A stretch of 17,329 bases of DNA from Bifidobacterium breve (GTDB lineage: Bacteria > Actinomycetota > Acidimicrobiia > IMCC26256 > PALSA-555): NCBI GenBank assembly GCA_945889545.1, contig CAMDCC010000021.1, forward strand, positions 1 through 17,329. Reading direction: 5' to 3'. The position numbers and the translations under genes were made by a program. The notes beneath the pieces were generated by a model. That model made no database searches. It was not told where the DNA came from and saw only the letters and a program-made list of their open reading frames with translations. Shown here piece by piece: positions 1 through 7,539 of the stretch. Numbering within the stretch: position 1 is the stretch's first letter; each line of letters starts with the position of its first letter.

Positions 1-1
1 G

Positions 2-1792
2 GTGGAGTTCGACACCACGACCGGCGACATCACCGGGCTCTTCACCACCGAGCAGGCCGCCACGTTGGACTTCACGAGCCAAGGACCGTTGCAGGATCTC
101 CCCGACGCGGTCATCGACGAGCTCAACTCGAACAACGTCGACCTGGAATACACCACACCCACCTCGAACTTCCTCCTCGACCTGCTCCCGCTCCTTCTGA
201 TGTTCGGGCTCGTCGCCGCCTTGCTCATGTACATGAGTCGTCGCGCCCAGGGTCAGATGGGCGCGGTCATGAACATCGGGCGCAGCCGAGCGAAGGTGTA
301 CAACACCGAGAAGCCCAAGACGACGTTCGACGACGTTGCCGGGTACGGGCCCGTGAAGGCGGAGATCGCCGAAGTCGTCGACTTCCTCAAGCAGCCGGGC
401 AAGTACAAGCAGATCGGCGCACGCATCCCCAAGGGCGTGCTCCTCGTCGGTCCGCCGGGAACCGGCAAGACTCTCATCGCCCGCGCCGTCGCCGGCGAAG
501 CCGGCGTGCCGTTCATCTCCGTCACCGGCTCCGACTTCATGGAGATGTTCGTAGGTGTTGGCGCCGCCCGCGTCCGGGATCTCTTCCAGACGGCGCGCAA
601 GCAGGCCCCTGCGATCATCTTCGTGGACGAGATCGACTCCATCGGCCGCAAGCGCGGCGCGGGTCTGGGCGGTGGTCACGACGAGCGTGAGCAGACGTTG
701 AACCAGATGCTGGCCGAGATGGATGGCTTCGAGGCGACCGAGGGCATCGTGATGATGGCCGCCACCAACCGTCCTGACGTCCTCGACTCGGCACTGCTGC
801 GCCCCGGCCGCTTCGACCGCCAGATCGTGGTGCCATTGCCAACGCAAGAGGAACGCGCCGCAATCCTCCGCGTCCACATGCGCGAGACGAAGATCTCGCC
901 CGACGTCGACGTCGACGTGATCGCCCGGGGTACGCCAGGCATGGCCGGCGCCGATCTGTCGAACCTCGTGAACGAGGCCGCACTCTTCGCGGTGCGTCGT
1001 GGTTCCAAGCAGGTGTTCGCAGAAGACTTCGACGAAGCGCGCGATCGCGTGCTCCTGGGACTCAAGCGCGAGTCCATGGCGATCAGCGAAGAGGAGAAAG
1101 AGGTCATCGCGTACCACGAGGGTGGCCACGCGATCCTCGCCTACGTGCTCGACCACTCCGACCCGGTGCACAAGGTGACGATCCTCCCCACTGGCATGGC
1201 GCTCGGTGTCACCCAGCAGCTCCCCGAAGAGGAGAGGCACATCTACAAGCGTGAGTACATCGCCGACTCCATCGCGGTGGCACTCGGCGGACGCATCGCC
1301 GAAGAGGTGGTGTTCGGTCACGTCTCCACCGGCGCGCAGAACGATCTCGTGCGGATCACCGAGATGGCCCGCAAGATGGTGCGCGAGTGGGGCATGTCGG
1401 AGCGCATCGGCCCCATGGCTTGGGGCGCCCAGGGTGCCGTCTTCCTCGGCGAAGACCTCGTACACACCCGCGACTACTCCGACGACACTGCACGCGTGAT
1501 CGACGAAGAGGTCGAGCGCATCCTCCGCCAAGAGGAGAGCCGCGCCCGACGCGTCGTGCGCCTCCACCGACGCGGACTCGACGCGGTCGCCCAAGCGCTG
1601 CTCAAGAAGGAGACGCTCGACGGCGCCGAGGTCGGCGCCCTCGTCGACGCGGCAATGGGACGCAAGGCCGGCGGCTTCCGCAAGGTGAAGCGAGCCGACG
1701 GCAGCGTCGTCGAGATGCGACCTGTCGACAACGGGGCGAAGAAGGAGCGCAAGGCTCCGGCAACTCCGCGCCGCGCTACTCGCGCTCGTTAG
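2..1792 (+). CDS. ftsH: ATP-dependent zinc metalloprotease FtsH (5' partial)
   Basis: Membrane-anchored AAA+ protease that unfolds and degrades membrane and some soluble proteins. Seen, counting residues from nt 2: the tail of an extracytoplasmic segment (1-55), a transmembrane helix (about 57-78), an AAA domain with Walker A GPPGTGKT (150-157), Walker B IIFVDEID and the second-region-of-homology stretch ending LLRPGRFDR, then the M41 protease domain with zinc motif HEGGH (372-376) and the third zinc ligand Asp448 in GAQND. The C-terminal tail is basic. FtsH normally has two N-terminal membrane helices; the first must lie upstream of the window, so the GTG at nt 2 is probably an internal codon. 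Oddity: HEGGH rather than the usual HEAGH, with the HExxH chemistry intact. The stop codon interlocks with that of the convergent thioredoxin-fold gene, leaving no room for an intergenic terminator. Confidence 0.97.
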   Translation: MEFDTTTGDITGLFTTEQAATLDFTSQGPLQDLPDAVIDELNSNNVDLEYTTPTSNFLLDLLPLLLMFGLVAALLMYMSRRAQGQMGAVMNIGRSRAKVYNTEKPKTTFDDVAGYGPVKAEIAEVVDFLKQPGKYKQIGARIPKGVLLVGPPGTGKTLIARAVAGEAGVPFISVTGSDFMEMFVGVGAARVRDLFQTARKQAPAIIFVDEIDSIGRKRGAGLGGGHDEREQTLNQMLAEMDGFEATEGIVMMAATNRPDVLDSALLRPGRFDRQIVVPLPTQEERAAILRVHMRETKISPDVDVDVIARGTPGMAGADLSNLVNEAALFAVRRGSKQVFAEDFDEARDRVLLGLKRESMAISEEEKEVIAYHEGGHAILAYVLDHSDPVHKVTILPTGMALGVTQQLPEEERHIYKREYIADSIAVALGGRIAEEVVFGHVSTGAQNDLVRITEMARKMVREWGMSERIGPMAWGAQGAVFLGEDLVHTRDYSDDTARVIDEEVERILRQEESRARRVVRLHRRGLDAVAQALLKKETLDGAEVGALVDAAMGRKAGGFRKVKRADGSVVEMRPVDNGAKKERKAPATPRRATRAR

Positions 1793-2235
1793 TCGATCGA
1801 TCCCAGCATTGGCCCAGGGGTTGTTCCGGGGGCTCTGACTTCTGCCACTGCAGCCCACAGGTCGGTGGCTGTGGTGTGACCTACGAAGGCGCGTTGGACG
1901 ACGCCTTCCTGGTCGGCGATGAGGATCATGGGGATTGCACTGATGTCGTAGCGCTCATGTGCGTCGCGATTCGCTTCGAACGAGCACTCGTGCGTCGCGA
2001 CTTCTGAACTTTCGAGGACTGCAACTTTGGGGCCGAGGCCTTGGCACCCTGCGCAGGTGGTTGACGAGAAGTAGGCGACGAGCCAGCCGGCGTCGGGGCG
2101 CGGGAAGTCGGCACGGTCGAGCTGTCGCGGGATGGGATGCGCGTCGCGGGGTGGAGCTTGTGGGCGTTGTCGCCGCATTCGAAGCGCGATCACGACGGCG
2201 ATCACGAAGATGCCACCCGCGATCGCAACACGCAT
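1789..2235 (-). CDS. Membrane-anchored thioredoxin-fold protein
   Basis: A 148-aa protein with one N-terminal hydrophobic helix (about 3-19) followed by a thioredoxin-like domain. Seen: the CxxC motif CAGC at 61-64 after a beta-strand (WLVAYFSSTT), and a cis-proline loop at Ile101-Pro102 before MILIAD, the usual partner of the CxxC. This suggests a thiol-disulfide oxidoreductase or a redox-sensing relative. The run RMRRQR just after the helix suggests by the positive-inside rule that the redox domain may face the cytoplasm, unusual for anchored thioredoxins. The ATG at 2233-2235 is preceded by GGAG with a 7-nt gap. It starts 16 nt after the DUF5719-like gene and is the last gene of that operon. 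The TAA stop (complement of 1789-1791) interlocks with the ftsH TAG. Substrate unknown. Confidence 0.82.
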   Translation of the reverse strand: MRVAIAGGIFVIAVVIALRMRRQRPQAPPRDAHPIPRQLDRADFPRPDAGWLVAYFSSTTCAGCQGLGPKVAVLESSEVATHECSFEANRDAHERYDISAIPMILIADQEGVVQRAFVGHTTATDLWAAVAEVRAPGTTPGPMLGSID

Positions 2236-2251
2236 GTCGGCGCTCCCGCTC

Positions 2252-3730
2252 TCAGCGCTCTAGGTCGGGGATGCCTGCCGAGATCGACGCGCCGCCGCCA
2301 GGGCTGGGGCTGGGGCTGGGGCTGAGGATGAGGCGGCCCACGACGATCAGGCCGTCGGCTTCGATCACGATCACCTGATCGGGGCGAATGCCGATCTCGG
2401 ACAAGCGGAACTCAGCTCGTTCGCCAGGCGCCACGGCTCGGGCTGGTGCACTCGACGGACTGTTCGGATCGCCGGCCGTGTACGCGTAGAGCTGCACCGT
2501 GATGGGGCGCGTCGACACGTTGATCGCGCTAATGATCGCGTCGGTTGCATCATCGGGACGACCGAGCGTGAACGCCCAACGCCGGGCCCTGGAAGCCGAG
2601 CCGGGCGTGGACGCAATCCCAGTGACGGGTGCCGGCGTCGCCCACGTGCCGAACGCTTCCACCACGACGGGAGTGCCGCCGATCGCCTTCACCTCGAGTG
2701 TGTACGCACCGCCGACCGGCACGCGGTCACCCAGCTCGACCCGCTCCACACTCTCGGCGCTCACGTTGATCCGCTGAGGCTCCAGCGCCGTCTCGTCGCC
2801 CAGCGTGACCGTGAGGTCGACCTGCGCCGAGTGCTCCGAGAAGTTGGCGATCGAGATCGACTGGGCCGTACCCGATGCGGCATCTCCGACCGGCAACCAC
2901 CAGTGCGTGGCCGATCCGTACACGCCGAGCGAGACGGCGAGGCCCTTGCGGGTATCGGTGCCGTCGAACACCAGTGTGCGCTCAGCAACCACTCGGCCGA
3001 TCCGGGCGTGCACCTCGGTCGCGAGACGTTCTTCGCGCAGCACCTGGTCATGCACCGGGATCGAGACCCGCGAGCGCCTGGGCACCGCGAGCGCCTGAGT
3101 CTCGTTGGGTTCCTCCCTGCTCGACGCGGTGAGGAACGACACGTCGACGATCGCGTCCTGTCCGAATGGGTTGAACAGCGTGAGCCACTCCTGGGCCCCG
3201 CGCACCGTCGTGCCACCGGCGAAGTACCACTCTCGGCTGGCCGCGCGAGCGCACGGACCCACGGCGAGATCTTCGTTCCCCCGCAGCTCGTGCTCGACGA
3301 TTGCCGGCCCACCCAAGATCTCGACCACGACCCCGGGCTGCTCTTCGTCGACGAGATCCGAGACCGCTACCCGCTCCTGGGCGAGCGCGGGGATCGTGCG
3401 GCGCTCGACGACGGGGGGGCCCGACTCGCCGCGCATCACGGTGACCGTCGCTTCGATCGGATGGGTCGCGAGGTTGCCGATCACCACGGTCTCGTCGGCT
3501 CGGCCACCTTCGATCGCCGTCCCCTCGGCACAGAACCACGCCACCGAGACGGCATCACTGGACGGCACCGTTGGCCCGTCGACTGCGCTGGCCCGTCGTT
3601 CGATGTTCGGCGGGGTGGGCGACGTCCCGTGCTCGAGCACAACCAAACCCGCGATGAGCACCACGATGAGGACGAGCCCGAAGACGCGCGCCGCGATTCC
3701 AGACGCCGTCCCCGGCGGACGCCGGCTCAT
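2252..3730 (-). CDS. DUF5719-like anchored extracytoplasmic protein
   Basis: A 492-aa protein with a short basic N-terminus (MSRRPPG), one hydrophobic helix (about 13-33) and a long soluble part made of repeated beta-rich modules. Recurrent elements such as WYFAGGTT, WWLPVGDAA, LTLFNPF and ISIANFSE resemble the sandwich-like repeats of the actinobacterial DUF5719 family; the family call is from recall. The helix is probably an uncleaved signal-anchor placing the bulk outside the membrane. The C-terminus has a Ser-Pro repeat before a Gly-rich patch, encoded by a hexanucleotide tandem repeat. The start overlaps the stop of the upstream glycosyltransferase by 4 nt (ATGA), indicating translational coupling. 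From context I infer a role in export or assembly of an envelope glycan; no catalytic motif is visible. Confidence 0.78.
   Translation of the reverse strand: MSRRPPGTASGIAARVFGLVLIVVLIAGLVVLEHGTSPTPPNIERRASAVDGPTVPSSDAVSVAWFCAEGTAIEGGRADETVVIGNLATHPIEATVTVMRGESGPPVVERRTIPALAQERVAVSDLVDEEQPGVVVEILGGPAIVEHELRGNEDLAVGPCARAASREWYFAGGTTVRGAQEWLTLFNPFGQDAIVDVSFLTASSREEPNETQALAVPRRSRVSIPVHDQVLREERLATEVHARIGRVVAERTLVFDGTDTRKGLAVSLGVYGSATHWWLPVGDAASGTAQSISIANFSEHSAQVDLTVTLGDETALEPQRINVSAESVERVELGDRVPVGGAYTLEVKAIGGTPVVVEAFGTWATPAPVTGIASTPGSASRARRWAFTLGRPDDATDAIISAINVSTRPITVQLYAYTAGDPNSPSSAPARAVAPGERAEFRLSEIGIRPDQVIVIEADGLIVVGRLILSPSPSPSPGGGASISAGIPDLER
2301..2323. repeat. Hexanucleotide tandem repeat GGGGCT, about 4 units
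   Basis: Three full GGGGCT units preceded by a partial GGGCT. On the minus strand they read AGCCCC and encode the Ser-Pro-Ser-Pro tract near the C-terminus of the DUF5719-like protein. The 6-nt unit means copy-number change keeps the reading frame. Confidence 0.8.
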
Positions 3731-6700
3731 GTGCCCTCCCAGAACTCTTCGCCGAGGCCGATCTCCTCGAACGGGCGGCGGCGCTCCCTGCGCTCTTCGC
3801 GGTCAGTGCGCTCGCGGACCTTGAGCTGGTCGGATCCGGGTTGCATCGATCGGGAGTGCTTCGATCGACCCCAGAACCACCAGGTGATCGCGACGACCCA
3901 CAGGGCGATCTGGAACAAGAGGAATCCGGTTCGGCGCGAGTCGCCGGTGTGCTCGAACGTCGCCCCGCCTCGTTGCTCGAGGGTGAATGAGTTCGTGAAC
4001 CCAAAGGCGCGCCCATGTGCGAGCGCTTCGCCGTCGGCAGTCGCCGTCCACTCTTCGTCGTACGCCTCGGCGAGCAACAGCGTGCCGGGCCCGACGGGGG
4101 CGGCCCCGACCCGTCTGGATCCGGCAAGGTCGGTCTTGACCGTGCTCTCCAAGGGATCGACATCGCCGATCGGGACCGCGTCATCGTTCGGGAGCACGGC
4201 GCGAGCCGGTGCCCACGAGAGATTCTCGTAGAGCACGAGGCCGGGTTCGCTGCCGAGCCGAGTGAGGTCGAGCTGATTGCCGAGCGCAGCCGAGACCCCC
4301 GGCGGTTTTCGGCCGCGCTCACCATCGACCCCACTTCGGAGCGTGAGCGCCACGTAGCGAACACCAGTAGGCGCGAGTATCCGGCCGAGTCGACTGGTCT
4401 GACCGGCGCGGGCGGCAAGGATCGCTCGGTCGATGACGCGGTCTTCGAGAGTTGCCGGCGCTCGGAGCAGCTCACGCGCGTCACCCGACCCGTTTCGGGT
4501 CATCGACCAGGCCAGGGTGGCGTCGACCTCCACGGGATCGAGCGGCAACATCTCCGCATCACCCAACCACAGGATGCGGAACTCGCCTTCGTCAAGCGCG
4601 TCCTTTGTGAAGGACAACGTCGGTGCCCAGCTGTCGGGCGCGCGCCAACGCCCGTCGAACACATCGACGACGAAGCCCAACGACGCCAGGACCATGCCGA
4701 TCACCGCGACGACGCCCGCCGCTTGAGGCCAGCCCACTCGGGCGCGGCTCAGATGCTCACCGAACGCCGTGAACGTGAGCCCGGCGGCAGCCGCGACACC
4801 GAGCGCAGCCAGCGCCAGCCCCGCTTCCGGTACCGCCGTTGCGGCATCGGGAGCAACAGCACTGGGCACGACAACGATCGCGTACCCGACGATCGCGATG
4901 ATCCACGCCCGCGTGGCCCAAGCGAGTCGCGGGCCGCTACAGATCAACAGCGAAGCACCCGCGGCGAGGAGCAATCCCACGCCCGCGATGCCCGCACCGT
5001 TCGGCCCAGTGTCGAAGCGCAGGACGTCGGCGATGGCGAAGTCGGGCCGAAACGCGAGGCCGAACGCGGCGCGGTCGTCGCTCGCGTCGAGCAACGAGGT
5101 GGTCCAGGGCATGAGCAGCACAGCCGCTCCGAGCAGTCCGACGATCGCCGCACCTAGCGACCGCAGAGACGCGCCCGCACCACCCGCGACAACTGACGCA
5201 ACAAGGAGCCCGACGGCGATCGCGATACCGACGAGGGCGCCCAGCGGGTACCAGGCGGCGAGCACGGCAGTCACCAAGGCCACGCCGACGATCGGGCGCC
5301 GCGATCCACCGACCATCGTGCCGAACCCGCCCGCGCGGATGACGAGCAGTGCGATGAAGGGCGCGAGGGCGAACAGCACCAGCGGCCCGAGCCGGCCTTC
5401 GGCGACGTCGTTGCGCGGCACTGCGCTGACGCCGTACGCCAACGCGGCCACTCCCCCGCCGCCGATGCCACCGTCGAACGCCCGCACGAGGCGGAACGCG
5501 CCAAGCGCACCGACGATGAACGCGCCGAAGACTACGAGCGTCTGGGCAAGCCCAGTCGCCCCGAACAACAGCGTGCCTAACCCTGTCATCATCGCCAGTA
5601 ACGGCGGCGGCGCAGCCGTCGACCCGAGGCCGGTGTGCCGCCACGCCGACGTGAGCTCGGCGCTCAGGTCGCCGATATCCGGCCAGTGCACCATCGTGCC
5701 GACTTCCGGCACGCCGGTCGAGAAGAGGCCGCGCGACCCGAACACCACGAGCACAAAGAAGGCCGCAAGGGCGATCGCCGCGGGATGTCGGATGACGTCG
5801 AGAAGTGCATCGACGACGTCGCGCCCGCGCTCACCGAGCGAACGCATACGTTCGTCGGCGTGGTGCTGCGCAAGAAACTCCCCGGCCCGCGCACCCGCAC
5901 CGACTTGGAGCTCGTGCAGCTCGCCATCCCGTACCGTTCGCGATGCCTGTGCACGCCGGCGCGCCGGTCGGATGCGATTGAAGTGAAGGAGATTCCACAC
6001 CCAGGCGCCGAGATCGGCGAAGGCGCCAGCGCGGCGGCTTGTCAACGCGAACGCAAGTGCCTCGACGAACGAGACAGCAAGACCAAGCGGCACGATGCGC
6101 ACCAGCGTTGAGCCCGAGTAACAGGTAAGGACCACTCTGACGCGACTGCGCGCGAGCTCACGTCGCGTCGCCCGGTCGCCGGCGGCGCGCTCCCCTTGCG
6201 CCTCACTATGACGACCACTCGCGTCGGGCGCGACCATCACGCGCGCACCAGCCAGGCGCGCTCGCCAACAGAGATCGAGATCCTCTGATCCGGGGAACGT
6301 GTCGGGATCGAAGCCGCCGAGCTCGTCGAACAGGTCGGCGCGCACGAGCATCGCCGCGCTCGACACGTAGAAGACGTCGCGCACCGCGTCGTGCTGCTCT
6401 TGGTCGATCTCGCCCGGCTCGATTCCCGTGTGCGAACCCCCGAGCCGGTCGATCGCCCGTCCGACCACGAGGATGATCTCGGGGTTGTCGGCCGCGAGGA
6501 GCTTCGGGCCAACGATCGCGGCGTTGGACCGGAAGGCCTCCTCCACCATCACGCGCACCGCGTGATGGTCGAGCACCACGTCGTCGTGGCACACGAGGAG
6601 GAACGTGGCACCTTGCACGGCCGCGATCGCCTCGTTCGCGGCACCACCGAAGCCAGGGCTTCCCGCGATGCGGCGCACGAACGCGGTCGGCAGTGCTGCG

Positions 6701-6888
6701 CCGACGCGCGCCGACGGGTCCCGGTCCGAGCCCGCATCGACGACCAAGACCGAGAGCGCGGGATAGTCCTGGGCACCGAGCGCCGCGAGGGCGTGCTCGA
6801 GAAAGGGCCCGGGGTTGCGGGTGACGACGACGGCGACCACCGGTGGGGCCGCATCGCCGAGGCTGGGCGTGGGCTCCACGGTCGACAT
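3727..6888 (-). CDS. GT2 glycosyltransferase fused to a large multi-span membrane region
   Basis: A 1053-aa protein. The N-terminus is a GT-A family 2 transferase (about 17-255): strand VVAVVVTRN, nucleotide-binding Asp51, DXD-like HDD at 101-103 and the ED motif SEDLDLCWR at 201-209, typical of actinobacterial rhamnosyl/galactofuranosyl-like GT2s. Membrane segments follow (about 262-283, 370-385 and many more), then an extracytoplasmic region, a last helix (about 988-1006) and a 47-residue highly charged cytoplasmic tail. I chose the ATG at 6886-6888 (MSTVEP) because the frame upstream only translates the intergenic direct repeats. No clear Shine-Dalgarno is seen; a TACGCT box lies 9 nt upstream. 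It heads the operon with the DUF5719-like gene (ATGA overlap). Likely role: transfer of a sugar to a lipid-linked envelope glycan, possibly coupled to a membrane-embedded second activity. The sugar specificity cannot be read from sequence. Confidence 0.88.
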   Translation of the reverse strand: MSTVEPTPSLGDAAPPVVAVVVTRNPGPFLEHALAALGAQDYPALSVLVVDAGSDRDPSARVGAALPTAFVRRIAGSPGFGGAANEAIAAVQGATFLLVCHDDVVLDHHAVRVMVEEAFRSNAAIVGPKLLAADNPEIILVVGRAIDRLGGSHTGIEPGEIDQEQHDAVRDVFYVSSAAMLVRADLFDELGGFDPDTFPGSEDLDLCWRARLAGARVMVAPDASGRHSEAQGERAAGDRATRRELARSRVRVVLTCYSGSTLVRIVPLGLAVSFVEALAFALTSRRAGAFADLGAWVWNLLHFNRIRPARRRAQASRTVRDGELHELQVGAGARAGEFLAQHHADERMRSLGERGRDVVDALLDVIRHPAAIALAAFFVLVVFGSRGLFSTGVPEVGTMVHWPDIGDLSAELTSAWRHTGLGSTAAPPPLLAMMTGLGTLLFGATGLAQTLVVFGAFIVGALGAFRLVRAFDGGIGGGGVAALAYGVSAVPRNDVAEGRLGPLVLFALAPFIALLVIRAGGFGTMVGGSRRPIVGVALVTAVLAAWYPLGALVGIAIAVGLLVASVVAGGAGASLRSLGAAIVGLLGAAVLLMPWTTSLLDASDDRAAFGLAFRPDFAIADVLRFDTGPNGAGIAGVGLLLAAGASLLICSGPRLAWATRAWIIAIVGYAIVVVPSAVAPDAATAVPEAGLALAALGVAAAAGLTFTAFGEHLSRARVGWPQAAGVVAVIGMVLASLGFVVDVFDGRWRAPDSWAPTLSFTKDALDEGEFRILWLGDAEMLPLDPVEVDATLAWSMTRNGSGDARELLRAPATLEDRVIDRAILAARAGQTSRLGRILAPTGVRYVALTLRSGVDGERGRKPPGVSAALGNQLDLTRLGSEPGLVLYENLSWAPARAVLPNDDAVPIGDVDPLESTVKTDLAGSRRVGAAPVGPGTLLLAEAYDEEWTATADGEALAHGRAFGFTNSFTLEQRGGATFEHTGDSRRTGFLLFQIALWVVAITWWFWGRSKHSRSMQPGSDQLKVRERTDREERRERRRPFEEIGLGEEFWEGT

Positions 6889-6897
6889 CGCTGCCGG

Positions 6898-6903
6898 AGC
6901 GTA
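6898..6903 (-). promoter_or_regulatory. Candidate -10 box of the giant glycosyltransferase operon
   Basis: TACGCT (complement of 6898-6903) fits the TANNNT actinobacterial -10 pattern and ends 9 nt before the ATG at 6888, so the transcript would be leaderless or nearly so. No -35 box is evident. Confidence 0.35.
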
Positions 6904-6930
6904 CCTGTGGGGCCTCGTGAGTCCCTTCAT

Positions 6931-6993
6931 ATGCGGGAACGCCCCTGGCCCAATGCGGGAACGCCCCTGGCCAATGCGGGAACGCCCCTGGCC
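6931..6993. repeat. Three near-contiguous 20-nt direct repeats
   Basis: The unit atgcgggaacgcccctggcc occurs identically at 6931-6950, 6953-6972 and 6974-6993, separated by 2 nt and 1 nt, giving a period of 22 then 21 nt, close to two helical turns. The array lies between the divergent promoters of the glycosyltransferase operon and the 11-mer repeat protein gene. Identical copies on one face of the helix suit cooperative binding by a regulator, but recent tandem duplication is equally possible. Confidence 0.9.
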
Positions 6994-6996
6994 GCT

Positions 6997-7012
6997 CGTG
7001 ACTCCCGTCACA
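6997..7012. promoter_or_regulatory. CRP/GlxR-like operator
   Basis: The sequence CGTGA-N6-TCACA matches the CRP/GlxR consensus TGTGA-N6-TCACA at 9 of 10 defined positions, and the core GTGAC-N4-GTCAC is a perfect inverted repeat. Its centre lies about 48 nt upstream of the start site predicted from the box at 7041-7046. A cAMP-responsive regulator is inferred from the consensus only. Confidence 0.5.
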
Positions 7013-7013
7013 A

Positions 7014-7033
7014 GTGCTTGCAATTGCTAGCAC
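7014..7033. promoter_or_regulatory. 20-nt near-perfect palindrome, candidate repressor operator
   Basis: The sequence gtgcttgcaattgctagcac is symmetric at 18 of 20 positions. It covers the predicted -35 hexamer (7018-7023) and part of the spacer, a position where bound protein would block RNA polymerase. Its length and symmetry suit a TetR- or LacI-type dimer. I do not recognise it as a specific known operator. Confidence 0.55.
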
Positions 7034-7046
7034 TTTCACGTACCGT
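7018..7046 (+). promoter_or_regulatory. Promoter of the 11-mer repeat protein gene
   Basis: TTGCAA (7018-7023), a 17-nt spacer, and TACCGT (7041-7046) resemble a housekeeping sigma-70-type promoter. Transcription would start near 7053, leaving a leader of about 73 nt before the ATG at 7126. Confidence 0.5.
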
Positions 7047-7125
7047 AGTAAGCAGAGGGCGGATGCAGAGCGCCTCCCCAATCCTCACACCCCAAACCCC
7101 AAACCCCTCGAACAGGAGCAACCAG

Positions 7126-7515
7126 ATGCCAACAGTCACCGACACCGTCAAGCAGCGTGTGCGTGAGGGCGCGTCCCTCGCCGTGGGCGTAGGTGTTCTC
7201 GGCTACCAGGCCGCTCGGACCCGCGCCGAAGAGGCGCAGACCCTCGTCGGCACGTCGTTCAAGGACGTACGGGCCACCGCCGAGCAGGGCGCCCGCCGTG
7301 CGTGGGAGCAGATCGAGGTCATCGGCAACGAGGTGCGCGAGCGCGTTGAGCCCGTGATCACGCGAGTGTCCGACCGCGTCGAGCCGCTCATCGGCGATTT
7401 CGCCGTGCGAGTGGAGCCCCTGGTCGACCGGGTGCAAGCTCGGGCCCAGGCCCTCGCCCGTCGTGCACCGGCGCCGACCGAGATCAAGAAGGTCGACACC
7501 AAGTCCAACGCCTGA
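7126..7515 (+). CDS. Small amphipathic-helix protein with 11-residue RVEP repeats (apolipoprotein/phasin-like)
   Basis: A 129-aa protein with no enzyme motif. The N-terminal part has a short apolar stretch (about 16-26, ASLAVGVGVLG); the rest is predicted almost wholly helical and rich in Arg, Glu, Val and Ala. Seen: an exact 11-residue repeat with RVEP at 73-76, 84-87 and 95-98, each followed by two aliphatic residues. An 11-mer period with a recurring proline is characteristic of lipid-surface-binding amphipathic helices (exchangeable apolipoproteins, synuclein-like and some phasin-like proteins), so binding to membranes, lipid droplets or storage granules is my inference. The C-terminal tail is Pro- and Lys-containing. 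AGGAG at 7114-7118 lies 7 nt before the ATG and fixes the start. It is a single-gene unit with its own complex control region and terminator. I do not recognise a named family. Confidence 0.85.
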   Translation: MPTVTDTVKQRVREGASLAVGVGVLGYQAARTRAEEAQTLVGTSFKDVRATAEQGARRAWEQIEVIGNEVRERVEPVITRVSDRVEPLIGDFAVRVEPLVDRVQARAQALARRAPAPTEIKKVDTKSNA

Positions 7516-7539
7516 GCCTCGCTCAGCAAGATTCGTCGC

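Noticed and set aside
2831..5986. Long plus-strand open frames across the DUF5719-like and glycosyltransferase genes
   Set aside because: They are Arg/Pro/Ser-rich antisense frames without recognisable motifs, expected from GC-rich third positions opposite real genes.
6931..6993. CRISPR array
   Set aside because: The spacers are only 1-2 nt and there are no cas genes.
6889..7023. 45-residue N-terminal extension of the giant glycosyltransferase
   Set aside because: The extension is just the translated 20-nt direct repeats, and the promoter and operator sites lie there; MSTVEP at 6888 directly precedes the GT2 fold.
7014..7033. CIRCE (HrcA) heat-shock operator
   Set aside because: CIRCE needs 9-bp arms TTAGCACTC/GAGTGCTAA with a 9-nt gap; only an AGCAC fragment is shared.
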